A stretch of DNA of 61,325 nt from Haplosporangium gracile (GCA_015499985.1 JAAAUF010000106.1:3371-64695); one strand, 5' to 3'; counted from the stretch's first letter, positions 13,084-25,112 are shown. A program made the numbers and translations. The notes: generated from the sequence alone by a model not told the origin.

Positions 13084-15360
13084 TTACTGCTGCGTCATCC
13101 GGTTCATGATGTTGGTGACTTCCTGAACGGGGATGACAGGTCCATGTCCCGAACACTTGGCCTTAGCCTTCATCTCCGCACAGAGATCGTCAATATCCGC
13201 ATCGTCAAAGTTGGGGTGCTTGGCAATATGCTCCCAGACCTCGGGGCAAGGAAGTGCCCGCTCATTATCCTCCAGTGGTGGCAGACCTTTCTTGGCCGAC
13301 TCGGTGACCTTGCCAAAGAACTCTTGGCTCTCCTCTCGTGCGGGTGTAGCAGCAACGTTCGCAAACGAGCTAGTGTAGTTAAACAGCTGGTCGTTGAAAA
13401 GGCCGCCGATCGTTTCTGGGGGGAATGCCGCAGCCTCGACATGATCCTCAAATGGCGCGAAAAAGTCGCGGGGATCAGAAGGATCACGAAAATCCGTAAA
13501 CAAGGCCTGGGTCTGCTCGTAGGTCAACGAAGGCAGTCCCAAATTGGTTGTCGTGGGCGTGAACGTGATGTTTCCGTGAGCATCAAACAGAGGCGTGTTG
13601 TTGACAAGGTCGTCAATTGTGGGCGAGGGAGAGTGCTGAGATGTGGTAACCAATGTGCTGGCGGGGCTAGGATGGCTGGCAACCGTCGATGGGCTGTACG
13701 CGCTCAGGGTGCTGGTAATGGTGGTATTTGACCCAAGGTTAGGAACAACTGAGTAAGTGTTACCAGCTCCGTCTAGCAGTGACGAAAAGAGAGCAAGATC
13801 GCGGGCGGAAGCCGTGCTTGTGTTTGTGTTTGTACTGACTCCGGGGACAATTCCTGCGTTATCGACATAGGTTGTCTGGGGGGTAGTCGACTCAGGTTCG
13901 GGGGTCGACTCTACGTTCTCCAGTGGCGAGTTGGGCACACTGTCGCCAATCGACGATGGTGGTGACCAAGGGAGCTGGTCGTATGCTGGAGGCTTGGCGA
14001 CATTGGTGCTTGCGAATGAGGACTTTCCTGCGGGCACTGCCTTCTTGGTGGACGTGGTTGCAGTAGGAGTAGGGTTGTTGATAGGTTGTGATACTGGACT
14101 GGGGGATGACTGTTCTGAGCTGGAGCTGTTGGTGCCCTTGGCAATGTTGTAGAGTCCTGGTTGGGCAATGGGGAAATCGAAAGTAAAGGACTGCTCCTTG
14201 AGAAAGTAGTTCTCGGTCTCGAGTTTCTGGACAAGGACCTTGAGGTTCAGGTTCTCCTCGGCCAGCTTGGAATCGCCCTTGCCTGGGTTGAGTTCCTCGA
14301 GTTCCTTGATACGATCTTCCAACGACTTAACATAGCGCTCCTTCCTGTCACGGAACGCGCGCTGTGCCGCTCTGTTCTGCGCCTAATAGGTTCACGGTAC
14401 CATAGCAATTAGATTGGTAACAGGAAGGAAAGATGACTAAAAAGACGACGGTAAAAGTGTTAAAGAAGACAGCAATATTTACCTTGCGCTTGTTGGTGGG
14501 TTCGGTGGTTAATGGCTTGCGACCGGCTTTCTTGGGAGCGGGTTTACCCTCGCCGGGAGAGTGGCCTTCATCTGGAAGAGAAAAAGATTACCCAGCGATA
14601 TGGACATGGCGTGTAGATAAGTGAGTGGGAAAAAAGGTTAGGGAAGGGGGAAAGGGGATTGAAAGAAGGAAAAGGAAGAGGTGATGGATGGAGAGGAAGG
14701 GAGGGAAAGGGAAGAAGAGGATATGGGTAAGCACAACTACAACTAGGACGGAAGTGTGTCTGTCGATCGATCAATTGGGTTATCCCCATTGACCGCCGAC
14801 TCTTTTCTGGCTGGTTGCTGGTCAAGTGGATCATGGGTGCACCGAATAATAAAAAATGGGTCTTCATAGTAGACTCACCCGAGCTGTTGTCGCCGTCCGA
14901 GTTGTGTACTTGCTGATTGCTGTTTGCATATGAGACCGCTAATATATACAAATATAACAATGAAGAGAGTAAGTTGAGCAGGAAGCGATTGTCAATGGGG
15001 ATCGGTCGGTATACATATCCGTATACAATATACCGTTTCGACGGGGAAACGGGAGACAAAAATTGACTCTCTGACTGCCAACAGATAAAGCCACGGCGCA
15101 CTAGAAAGTCTGGGAAGACACTCCTCCTTCTTTCCTCGCACTTTGTCCTTTCGCACAACACTCCAATGAAACTTACAGGACTGAAGATGGGAGAGGTTGC
15201 CTTTGCGCTTCATGGGGTCCTCTTCGCGGTATTGGTCATGATGAGCGATGGCTGTCGAGAGTAAGTCCTGAGCCTCGGGGTTGTTGCTGAGGATCTGGGC
15301 CCAGTCCTTGTCCTCAAGGAAGGTCGAGTATGAGTTGGCATGGTGTTGTTCCAGAGACAT
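13084..15360 (-). CDS. pap1: AP-1-like bZIP transcription factor (Pap1/Yap1 family)
   Basis: Exons 15360-15177, 14938-14879, 14571-14483, 14382-13084; 1632 nt, 543 aa. The basic region NRAAQRAFRDRKERYVKSLE (from about residue 114) carries the fungal NxxAQxxFR signature. It is followed by a leucine zipper (LEELNPGK...LKVLVQKLETENYFL). A long Ser/Thr/Pro-rich activation region follows. The C-terminal 55 residues are a cysteine-rich domain with C490, C512 and C521. The spacing of 22 and 9 matches, from memory, the c-CRD of S. pombe Pap1 and S. cerevisiae Yap1, which masks a nuclear export signal upon oxidation. These are the only cysteines in the protein: the usual internal n-CRD cysteines are absent. 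The role is probably oxidative, metal or drug stress response. The region upstream of the start is long and purine-rich. Confidence 0.92.
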
Positions 15361-17084
15361 GGCTACTTGTCTGGGTGTGTAAGACTTGGGAAGGTAGGCG
15401 GACTGAGGGGTTAGAGTAAATGAGTTGGAGAAGGGAGGTGGAGGAGAGTGTAGAGGAAAGGACAATCGAAAAGACAGAAGAGGGGGAGGGGTGTGTTAGG
15501 TGTGTGAAAAGAGAGGTGTTGATGTGTGATGAGGGAGTATGAAGGATAAGAAGAGGAGTGACGAGCAAAGGGAGAGAAAGAAAAGGAAAAAAAGGAAAGA
15601 GGCGCAAAGAAACAAGAACAGTTCCCAAAGGATTATATGAAAAAGTGAAGACGCAGTGGACCCGTGCAACTTGCTCAATCCATTGGCGTAAAATATCTTA
15701 CGTCCACTTGGACACATTCGCTCCTTCTCCCTTGTTCTATTCATTCATTCATTCATTCATGGCGGGCTGGCTTGTGCTTTTCTTCCTGGATATTATCAAT
15801 TGGCGTCCAATTCATCGTCAATGACGAAGTATATCCCTCCTCCCTCTTCACCAGCAACAAGAAGAAGTAGTTGACAAACATGAGCAGCATCCTTGTCACT
15901 GCGCAGATGTACGGACTATTCTCTCTTATCAAGAAGGTAAAAAAAAACAGAGAGAAAAAAATCAAGTGCGGCATCCATACCAGGAACTTTTTTTTTCATC
16001 GTTTTTGATAAAGCCCCACCACTCATCATTCACCGCAGCTCCCGTATAAATACGTCCTTGCTTTCCTACCTTTTGTCTTTTTCTTTCATTTGTATCCTTG
16101 CCCCTTGACGAATCTTTCCCTTGGAACTGAGGGAGTATCTACTTCAGCAAAAATACCTTTCCACACAGAACCCCTTCTTCCCTCTGATGCTATTTCAAGC
16201 AAAGACATGCAGGCTAAAAGAAGTAGCTAGTCCAATTTGAATGGAGGAGACCCTTAACCAAAATAATATGCTTAATAATTCTACTGAAGTTATCTGATTG
16301 GTCAGATCCCTATGTCTCTCTCTCTACCATGCACCTGGCTTCTTTTTTCTCGTACATACTTTACCTCCGACCAAAACGACATCAAACAAATAAATCCATC
16401 TGATATTTCATCACTCGCGTTGATGATTTTTTTATCCATGGCGCTCTTCTTTCCCCTTTCTCCCCTCCTCTGTCTTCCTGTGCAACCCACACACACAACC
16501 TTACTCATCCTCCCCTCTCTGGACAAAGCAAAGAGAAAAGCCCCTTGTGGTGGAACTAAGAGACTGAGACGCAGGATAGACAAATGTCATCATTGTAGCT
16601 GATTGTCGCCCCGTGATTGGTTACAGCTTACTAAACCCTTGCTGGTGCTCCGTGCCTCATCATCATTGCCTGATGACTACTTTTCTATGTCTTTCAGGAA
16701 CAGTCAGTCACTCTCTTTGTCACTTGTATTTCGTTCCCGCCCTTTATTTGTCCTTTGTCCCTGCCTTTGTTCTACACCTTTTCTTCTCTCTTTCTTGCAC
16801 CAATTGGACACACTATATTGGGACGGTTCTCACATTCTTAATAATAAAGCCATCTAAAGACAAGGACATTATCGACAGCCCGCTCTCACCTGCACCCGCG
16901 TCATTCCAGTATTTCTTTATTTCTGCTCATGAGTTTCTTTTGCACCAACACCACTTAATAGTAGGAAAGGGTATTCAAGATGGAACCAAAAATGATCGCT
17001 ACACTCTTTCTCCAGCGACAGTCAATGTGGCCACCAGAAAATAAAAAAACCCCCAACCGGAATATCGCCTCCTTGACCTAGAAC
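15361..17084. other. Upstream region of the bZIP gene; no gene seen
   Basis: Contains a long purine-rich tract (about 15530-15630) and a short ATTC repeat near 15740-15760. The remaining sequence is AT-rich with no supported coding region, RNA gene or mobile element. Confidence 0.4.
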
Positions 17085-18059
17085 TCATATCTCCTTACCT
17101 GTACGCATCCAATCCGCTCCATTGACAATAACCTGCGCGTCCATATTGAGATCGGAGGTGTAAGATCGGTCTTTACTTATAGCGTCCAGTCGCCTCAAGT
17201 TGGGTGCGGAGCTCAGCTGCTGCTGCATAGTGATACTTGACAGTATCCATGATCCATCCACACGCACGTTCTCGAGTGTTGGAGCATGTCAAAGTAAAGC
17301 GGCGGTCGACAGTGGTCCAAAATGATGGTCAGTGTAACAAGTCTGTGGAAGACCTAGAATTCTTTCATTCGGCCTTACCGACATCCAACAGGCCCGGCAG
17401 CTCGGTGTGCAGAAGCGTGTACCCTCCCCCCCCCCCCAGGACGTGAAGGTTAATTAAACAAGGGCAATGGAGGGAGAGGAACTGTGTAAAGAACCTGAGA
17501 GGGATGAGTTGATCAGATCCTTGGAGTAGGGGTGTTTCCAGGTTGGGGTTGTGCGTCAAGGCGTACTCTAGTGTCCGTTTGTTGATATCGATGCCATAGC
17601 TGGGCATGATCAGTCACTTGAAATGGGAGAACCACGGGGATGTTGCTGCATCGCGTCCCATCTCCTTAATGTTAGAAACATATCCACCGTCCTTGTCGTT
17701 GTCTTCGTCATTCTGGCCGCCGTTTGCAATGTCGTTTGTAATCTCGGAATGATACCTTTGCTTACTATGTAACAAGTCCCACCCCTTCAACTCCAAATCT
17801 TCAACGCTTGCCGAAATAGCTCTCAACAGCCTCCCAAGCTCAGGATGCCTTTTCTCCAGCATCCTCCAACCAGCTTAACCTTTCGAAGCTGACTACTCCT
17901 CTCCGTCACAGTCACCAGCGGGTCTAAATCTAAATCTGACATCGTCTCAGAAAATGATACACTCGGATCCAGCTCAGATCCGACCACCAACTCCTTCAAC
18001 CCAATACATGTCCCTCCATACTCTGGCAACAACTCAATAGCACCATAGTGCTCACACAC
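17085..18059 (-). pseudogene. Broken F-box/LRR-type protein remnant
   Basis: Four consecutive minus-strand blocks read like the leucine-rich C-terminal part of the large F-box/LRR families of Mortierella-type fungi. Block 1 (about 18059-17870) includes ELVVGSELDPSVSF and SQLRKVKLVGGCW. Block 2 (17862-17614) includes LGRLLRAISASVEDLELKGW. Block 3 (17607-17365) includes LEYALTHNPNLETPLLQG. Block 4 (17267-17085) includes LENVRVDGSW and APNLRRLDAI. They are separated by a frameshift between 1 and 2, an in-frame stop between 2 and 3, and a frame change plus stop between 3 and 4. A run of C residues (about 17422-17437) sits inside block 3. No F-box is found upstream. Introns could explain one of the breaks but not all, so it is called a pseudogene. 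Confidence 0.5.
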
Positions 18060-18119
18060 AAAGGTTCTGAGGAAAGGTGTCTTTGATTCACTTTATGTGG
18101 TGGCAACGAAGGAAAGTAG

Positions 18120-19170
18120 CTTGATCCAAAGGCAGTGCTAAGTTGGTGAAAGATGAGAAAAGGGAGGTTGATTGGTCAAACAGTCTGATCGCGTCTGTAG
18201 GTGATGGACAGGGACTGTCTCACTCGACTGATGGCTCCTGCAGAAGGTATGGTTCCTGAGGGAATGTGTGACGAAGTAAGAAAGAAAAACAGATTCTAGG
18301 GATGGAGTGAGCAGGGTACACTTAATTTCTCCCAGAGGCGGTCGGGAGAAAAATCAAAGTAAACCTCAGAGTGCACCGTTACTTTCAATGAGCCAATCAC
18401 ATTCGGCCCCTGCTTGGGGCGCGTCAGGTAGGGTCATTTGACACCATATCCCTAAAAAAAGTGCCTTAAAAGTACGTTTCTCGCTGGTGTCTACTAAAAG
18501 TAAATTGTTAAGATACCTTTTTTAGACTTTATTATAAAGTCTTGGAAAGAAAGAAAAAAATCTGGGTCCGGAATGGTCAATAACCGAGGTAGAGACGCGT
18601 AAGAATATTTCCTAGACAGCATCCAAAAAAATATTGTTGTTTTCAAACTTTCGTTTTATTTCGGGCTTGAAAAAGTTGTTTTGGGCTCTTGTCCCTTAAT
18701 AAAGATCTCAAGGATTCGATCCCAAAAATCCGCCAGTACAGTTTTCAACGAAATTGGTTCAGAATTGGCCGAGAAAACCAGGATAGAAAATACTCTATTC
18801 GTAAAAAAAAATCTGTATAAACGGTGATAATTTCATTCTACCCTCCAGAGTTTGGTTGTTTTGCTATCTCTTTTGCCTGAATGGCAGTTATCCGTCAAAG
18901 AACTAATATGGACTCTTCAGAAGTAGCAATGGGTATTTTTTTGGTGTGCTATTTAATGAAGAGTGAGGAGCGCGGCGTTGATAGAGATAGCTTCGAGTGT
19001 TATTACGTTTTATTGTTCACTTCACAGGTGTCTTCTCTTTCATTTGGCGTCCCCATTACATAAGAAGAAAGAAAGAGAGAGAGTGTGTGTATGTGTCTGT
19101 GTCTGTGTCTGTGGGTGTGAGAAACCATTACTAATACTACGCCATTTTATTCTTGATTGCATGTAATTAG
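18120..19170. other. AT-rich flank left of the MULE half; no gene seen
   Basis: No supported coding sequence. The stretch 18430-18860 differs in texture (AT-rich, with short phrases such as ttttttagactttattataaag). It may be non-coding transposon end sequence, but I found no matching inverted copy on the right-hand side. A GT-rich microsatellite lies at about 19080-19125. Confidence 0.3.
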
Positions 19171-20438
19171 TGACAAGACCCATCTGTATACAATCGTTGT
19201 CAGGAACGGAGAGATCAGTTATGGTGTGCCCGTCGCATTCGTATTTAAAAGGTCCACCGACCAATCCGTCTTCAAGAAGTGGCCAGGAGGCCTTAAGATG
19301 AGGATGTGGAAAGACTTTCGCATTGCATTTCGGCCCGATGTCGTAGTTACTGATCAAGGCAATGTCGAGATCCTTGCCATCCGAGCGGCATTCCCATTGG
19401 TCAGGATCCAATACTGCGCGTGGCATGTTTTACGCGCATGGGAACGGCGATTAACCTATTCCATGTTGAGGATTAATACGAATCTTCTGGCTGAACAGCG
19501 GGTGGCAGAGCGAGACAAGATACAACATTGTTTTACTGCATGTAGTAATCGTTCTATCATTCACCATTATACTCTATCTCACATTAGCACCCTTGCATAC
19601 CCTTTTTAGGTTCGCCAAGCACTCCACAAGATCCTTTATACACTCAACAAGGATGAAGCCTGCGCCTTGCTTGAAGCCTTCCAAGCAGATAACCACCATC
19701 GTCCAGAGATGTTACAGTTCTTGGACAAGAACTACTTCAAAGAGATGGAACTGCAGCGCTGGATGATTTGCTATCGGGAGAACATCGCCTGCCCTGCCAT
19801 TGATACCAAAAGCTATGTCGAGTCGTGGTACTTTGCATTGAATATGTATTCCCTCAAGGACAAGCAGAAGAGGCGCGGACATGGTGGTGTATGTTTTGGC
19901 CAAGTCTGTTATCTCGTTTTACCAGTACAAGTTGACAACCTGACACCTTCAAGTTGGAAGAATGAACCCTGTTCAACGAGCTGCCGCAGATGGAAGGATC
20001 AAAACCGAGGCGTACATTGGTCTACATCGATTGAGAGGGTACTCGGGGCAGTTTGTTTTTGCGTCTGATGATCCAACAGTGCTCAGAGTGCCGTCCTTCC
20101 AAGCTGATCCGAGTGACGAAGCGCGGATGTATGAAGTAGGGCTCGATTTCATGTGGGTCAGAGATATTGAAGAGATCATTCACTGCCAGTGTCCGCAACT
20201 CCATCGGTCCAAGACATGCTGCAAACACATTGCGTTGGTGATACTTGAGAAAGAGCCAATCACTTTTTACCACTCCCCAGCACAGTGGACGCGGCAAGAC
20301 GATGCCCCGGCTCACACAGAGGTTGACGATGCTGGAGCCGGTCTGCTGGGATTTCTTCCCATGTCAAAACCAGAAGTAGTCAACGATTCATGTGTCGATC
20401 TCATACAGCGACTATCACGACTTGAGCTGGATGAGTAA
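19171..20438 (+). pseudogene. C-terminal half of a FAR1/MULE-type transposase (inverted fragment)
   Basis: Starts directly after an intron acceptor (aattag) with DKTHLYTIVVRNGEISYG. It then shows the second catalytic Asp of a MULE DDE domain (VVTDQGNVEILAIRAAFP), the adjacent C/H motif (YCAWHVLRAWE), the third acidic residue (KSYVESWYF) and a SWIM zinc finger (CQC...CCKH near the end). The frame is broken near 19875, where RGHGGV in one frame becomes ADMVVYVLAKSVISFYQYK in another, followed by a stop. Another discontinuity (intron or frameshift) lies at about 19525-19610. The first catalytic Asp is missing from this strand: it sits on the opposite strand at 20645-20706. The element is dead and split. 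Confidence 0.8.
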
Positions 20439-20644
20439 CACATTACCCACCCCACAGAATTGGTTGAGCGCTGCGAAATCAATTGCCCAAGAAAAGATGT
20501 AGACTACTGGAGGAGAAAACGAGATAGGTAACAAAAATATTAAAAATGAATGATTTCGCTTTGACTTTCCTCTCCTTTCTTTCTTTTATCTCTCTCTTTA
20601 TACTGCTGGAACACGTAGCAGTCGAGAAATAGTTAATGACATAC

Positions 20645-22185
20645 CCGTAGACATTGTGAGTCCCGTCAAAGCAAAAGATTTTCCCAAAGTCCCGCAGCTG
20701 CATCAATTGCCAAGGCGACGAGAAGCCATAGAAAACGCCCGTTTCATGGCAAGTGTAAAACCCTTAGCTCTCTAGTTCTGTCATCTATTTATGGGCCGAG
20801 AATTCCGAATCCGTGTCTTTGTGAACCTCCTGCGCCATGATTTTATGGTGGACGTTGTAGACATCCTCGTAGGTGATAATATCATCTCGAAAGATCCTTG
20901 TCTTTCCGTGCTGGGCTAGCTTCCTCGCGTTGGCTCTCATGCGCTCCAAAACCACTCGTACTGGAGATCCTTCCTGTAGGAGTCGCTTGATTTTATCCTT
21001 CTGCTCCTGTGACAGATACTGGGTGCCGAGCTCATCCATTTTGGCTATGGGATGGTTATGCTGAAAGGTGTAGATGATCCTGTAAACACGGAGTGGCGAT
21101 CCATTGGGTCGATCCTTGTCAAGAAGAAGGCAAGCCAGTCGAGAGTGACATCCTACTCTAATGCTGGTCCGTTTTGTTGATCGTTTCCTTTTCCCCATTG
21201 TTACTCCTTCGCTGGTGTCGACTCCTTTCTCGGTTACATCGTCCCGCGTGACCCGTCCTCCGTCTGCTCCCTCTTCATACGCCGCATTATCCTCATCCAC
21301 TGCATCATCCTGACCTGAATGCTTCCTTACATTCAGTTTCTTCCTCGGTGCTCCATATCGATGGCATCTATAGTGATCGGTATGCAGGTATCCATGCCAA
21401 ACTGCACTCTTACTCGTGTGCTTCCATGGCTTCTGGAAGGTGAACTTGGTTCCGAGGAAGCGCTCATGATTGTGCAGTTAATCTTCAAGGTCGGCTTCAA
21501 GAAGATGAAACTTTAGCCGCATCTCGCGCCTGCCGTTTTCCAGCACAGCAAACTCGTGGATTCGCTTGTCAATGTCAATTGAGAGGGCCTTGGCAGCAAC
21601 TGCAATACGCTCGTCCGCAAAAACATGTGCCCGCGTGGCGAACTATTACTTCAGCCGTGTCTTCCGCACATAGAAGCAAGCATAAAAGAGCGTACTTCTT
21701 AATAACAGTAGCAAAAAGGGTGAATTGCAAAAAAGATCCATTCATTTAGTACGAGAGACCTTACCTCGTGATGCTTTGTGGTGTCATCATTAGTCGATCC
21801 TTCATCCTCTTCTCCTGCCCCATCCTCGTCTCCTGCCCCATTCTTGTCTCCTCCTTCATCATCGTCCCCTGCTTCACCTTGATTGGCGTCTATGGGCGGC
21901 AATTGGTCTTGAAGGTCCGCAAAAGCAATTGTGATGAACTCTTGAGCCTCAGTTAGCCCATTCCCGTCAAGGGCAGCGATATCAATTGGTAGAGTCTAAT
22001 GAAGTAAGTAATAGTGTGAGTGCTGGAGCAATAAAGCAGGCAACAACGGACAGTAGTTGTGCATTGAATCTTACCGTCATCAAAGAAGTGAGAGAAGACG
22101 CCTGTTCTCCTTCAGTTAGTGGCGCATCCTTATGTCCGTGCTCATCTACGTGATTCCTCGCGGCCGAAGTAGCTAATCTGCGTGC
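20645..22185 (-). pseudogene. N-terminal half of the same FAR1/MULE-type transposase
   Basis: Exons 22185-22075, 21995-21765, 21642-20645. The N-terminus is acidic (Asp/Glu/Gly-rich), followed by a WRKY/GCM-like FAR1 DNA-binding zinc region (WHGYLHTDHYRCHRYG, IRVGCHSRLACLLL, YTFQHNHPIAKM). Next come the helical spacer (TYEDVYNVHHKIMAQEV) and the start of the DDE core with the first catalytic Asp (FGKIFCFDGTHNVYG). The reading ends at a 5' splice site (GG|gtatgt at 20644). Three in-frame stops interrupt the last exon (after LEADLED, after EFSAHK, and within MTELES). Splice phase at the end (2) fits exactly the first base of the plus-strand half at 19171. The two halves are therefore one gene cut by an inversion. 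Confidence 0.78.
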
Positions 22186-22532
22186 CTAAGATAGATGAAA
22201 GACGCATTATTATGGGTGTTTCTAATGCTTGTTGGTGCAAAAAGGAGTAAACAGGACTGCTGAGAACAAACGAAAGAAGATGAGGAAGAAGAAAGAAGAA
22301 GAGGAGGTGGGGGCGTTGGCAATGGAAAGATTGGGGAGGTGTGCGAATGGTGGCAAAGGCAAGCCGGAATCTTGGGGTGCGAGCGGTGGTTGCAAAAGGA
22401 ATCGGAAATAAAGGTTTGTGTGATGTATATCTCTTTATTTCCTTCACTTGTACAGCATGAATTTTATGCTCCACCTTTCAACTCCTTTTCGCCTCCCCAC
22501 TCCTCTTCGCCTCGTCTTTCACCTTTCTCAAC

Positions 22533-22634
22533 TCCTCTTCACCTATCACTCCTCTTCACCTGTCACTCCTCTTCACCTGTCACTCCTCTTCACCTGTCAC
22601 TCCTCTTCACCTATTACTCCTCTTCACCTTTCAT
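22533..22634. repeat. 17-bp minisatellite, six units
   Basis: Six tandem 17-bp units of the form tcctcttcacctgtcac. The three central copies are identical and the outer ones differ by one or a few bases. The array is pyrimidine-rich on the + strand and lies just beyond the MULE N-terminal half. Confidence 0.85.
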
Positions 22635-23004
22635 CTCTTTTTTCTCACTATTCTCATCATATTCCGCCAAGGGGTCAGTGCTGCCTTTTTTTTTTTAAGG
22701 AAGCGTTGATTGCGATGAATGAATCTATCGACGCAACATGCATTCATAGCGTATTGCCGTGGAGGCTCTGCGAAAATCACCATTTTCCTTTGAACAGCTT
22801 CTCTCCCTTGACCCCCATGCGCTGACTTGGGCACTTTCAAAGCTGAGTTGCCTCATTGGACCGTGTGCTTGTTGACACGCAATTCTGCCATCGCGTCATT
22901 GCTCCTTTTTGTCTGGATCATCTTATGCGGTGGATTGTTCACTAACTCATGACTCATTTGTTTCATCACTAGTCACTACTGTTCTTAAATCAACAACCTT
23001 TAGC

Positions 23005-25112
23005 ATGACTGACGAAGAGATGGCATGGATCGGCGACGGATTGGGTGGATCTTCAGATTTGTTCTTCGAAGCATTTGACATATTGGACAAACGGCGCGGT
23101 TATTTGAGATATATTCGACTGATTCAAACCGCGGATTTGAGCGATGCCGTTAAGAATACTCTCTTGGATGAGTTCGAAAATGGAAGCGAGATAAGGTTCC
23201 TGAGTTCTGGCTCCGCCGCCGCGCAAGAATTGCGGCAATCGACACCGCCACAGTGTTAGTAGAAGGATCAGTTCCGTATGCAGAAAGCGCCATTCTTCAA
23301 AATGCAAGTGCTAGGAAGTCAGAGTACTTGTTACAGAATGAACCTGTGCACACTACCCCTCTTTTGAGGAAGAGGGACCGAGAGGAGAAAACGGAGGCAC
23401 AGAATGAGTAGCTTGTGAATACCTTTACGTTGGTTTAGTATTTTCGACTTTGGTGACTCTTCACTCATTATTAATTTTTGAATTTATTTTATGAGCAAAA
23501 GAGAACGGCCTCGCCAATAGTCCGATGTACAAGAAGAGTGCGATCAGCCTGTTCGGGAAGGTAAGCGCTTAATGCTTAGTAAGGCTGTTCGACCGTTATA
23601 TCTTTGCAATCTACCTAGACTGCTAACGTCACGACTCTTCGCGTCTTTTTAAACGAACAAAGTGTATTCTGGACTCCGGTAGCCTCAAGGACAATAAGGA
23701 CGAAAAGGACGAAGATGTCGTAACTTTGGTTCAAGAGCGGTCCCATTACCCGCTCAACATGGTCTTTGACTGCCAACGGTTCTCCTTCACGTGTGCCTTG
23801 GGCGAGCAGGATGTTTCAAGGCAGTTCACGGATACTATGAGGAAGCAGTGGCACTGCCTTACAACTACCACAGCTTCGAAGATTTTCTATAAGTTATGTT
23901 GTTCGATCGGTGCTTTATGTGCACGCAATGCTACTCTTCGCTGATAAGCTAATGCGATGTATGTATTCTTGCTATGCATCTGTAGCGCAACTGGAGGGAT
24001 CCTCTTTCTAGGAAATAAGCGCACAAATTTGCAGAAGCGGCATTTCGAGGATGATTTGGAGAGATTGCGAAAGGCTGTGGTGTTGGGGATTGTGCCTAAA
24101 AATGATATGGGTACGCTGGCAAACCAAGAAGATCAGGCAGTCGAGTTCTGCCAAGCCGCATGGAATGTAATTGATTGGTAGATGAGTTCATGTGAATAAT
24201 TTGCGCATGCTTGGTTCCTTGGTATACTTATTCCGGATCTATCGTCATTAGACCTTTCGGAAGGCTGAGCGTAATCTTGGCTCGAATCAAGCCCGCAAGC
24301 TGCTCAAGCAGCGCATAGCGCAGGAAGAGGGCTCGCCTTTGAAGGTTCTTTACGAGTACGCCGCCAAATTACCCAAGGATTGTCAACCTGTTAGTGAAGC
24401 GGACCAGACGAGTTCATTTGTTCTTGGTATGCTTCGCCCACTTTTTGACCGACCCGATTGCAGCCGCCTCGCACAGTAAGTTCGCACATGTTTTTGTATG
24501 CTTGTACATATCGCACAACTTCGATCTTATTCAAAAAAATGTCTTTCAATTTCTTGTGACTTTACCATGGCACCACAACCACCGCCACATCGGGCAGCAT
24601 GTTTGTCCGACTGTGTAAAACCCTTGAAACTGCACCAAAACATCCGGATCTGCTTGTTCGTTACCAAGAAAGCACCAATGTTGGTGTGGCGGATGTTTCT
24701 CTGGAACCTTATGCACAAAAAGACATCGGAGACCTGTGTCGTGTTGCCTTGTGGTCCAAGCGGATCTTGGATGAACTTGTGACAAGGATAGAAATCACTG
24801 ACGAAGCCCAGGTATTGTTCTTTCAGGTCTTCGGAAAGAACTGTACTTTCTACACAATGAGACGATTGGGGACTGTGTTTGTTGCAGTGTAGATCCAAAA
24901 TCAAGATTGCGTACACCATATCTGATGTGTTGGCCGGGTTCGAGGAGGATATCCGCGATTGGCTTCTAGTTGACAGGACCTTTCAGAACCTCGTCTCCAC
25001 CCTTCAATCAGCAAGCTTACGGAAGGCACAAAGCCCTCCGCCCCCTGTGTTTGCTGGTCTCAGCGCTCCGCGATCTCGCCGTATGAGCCGAGATACTTAT
25101 CGTCCCTTATAA
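23005..25112 (+). pseudogene. Unidentified multi-exon gene, frame-broken near its start
   Basis: I do not recognise the family. Coding-like blocks run MTDEEMAWIGDGLGG (from 23005), SPMYKKSAISLFGK then CILDSG and YPLNMVFDCQRFSF (about 23520-23900), GGILFLGNKRTNLQKRHF (about 23990-24179), TFRKAERNLGSNQARKLLKQ (24252 on), MFVRLCKTLETAPKHPDL (24600 on), and CRSKIKIAYTISDVLAGFEE to a TAA at 25112. Several joins have clean GT-AG sites with matching phase (for example 23577|gtaagc, 24477|gtaagt to cag|24600, 24810|gtattg to gcag|24891). The first block is broken: near 23190 the frame shifts, so VPEFWLRRRARIAAID continues one frame away. It looks like a charged helical protein with no visible catalytic motif. 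It may be a lineage-specific gene or a passenger of the neighbouring transposon. Confidence 0.4.
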
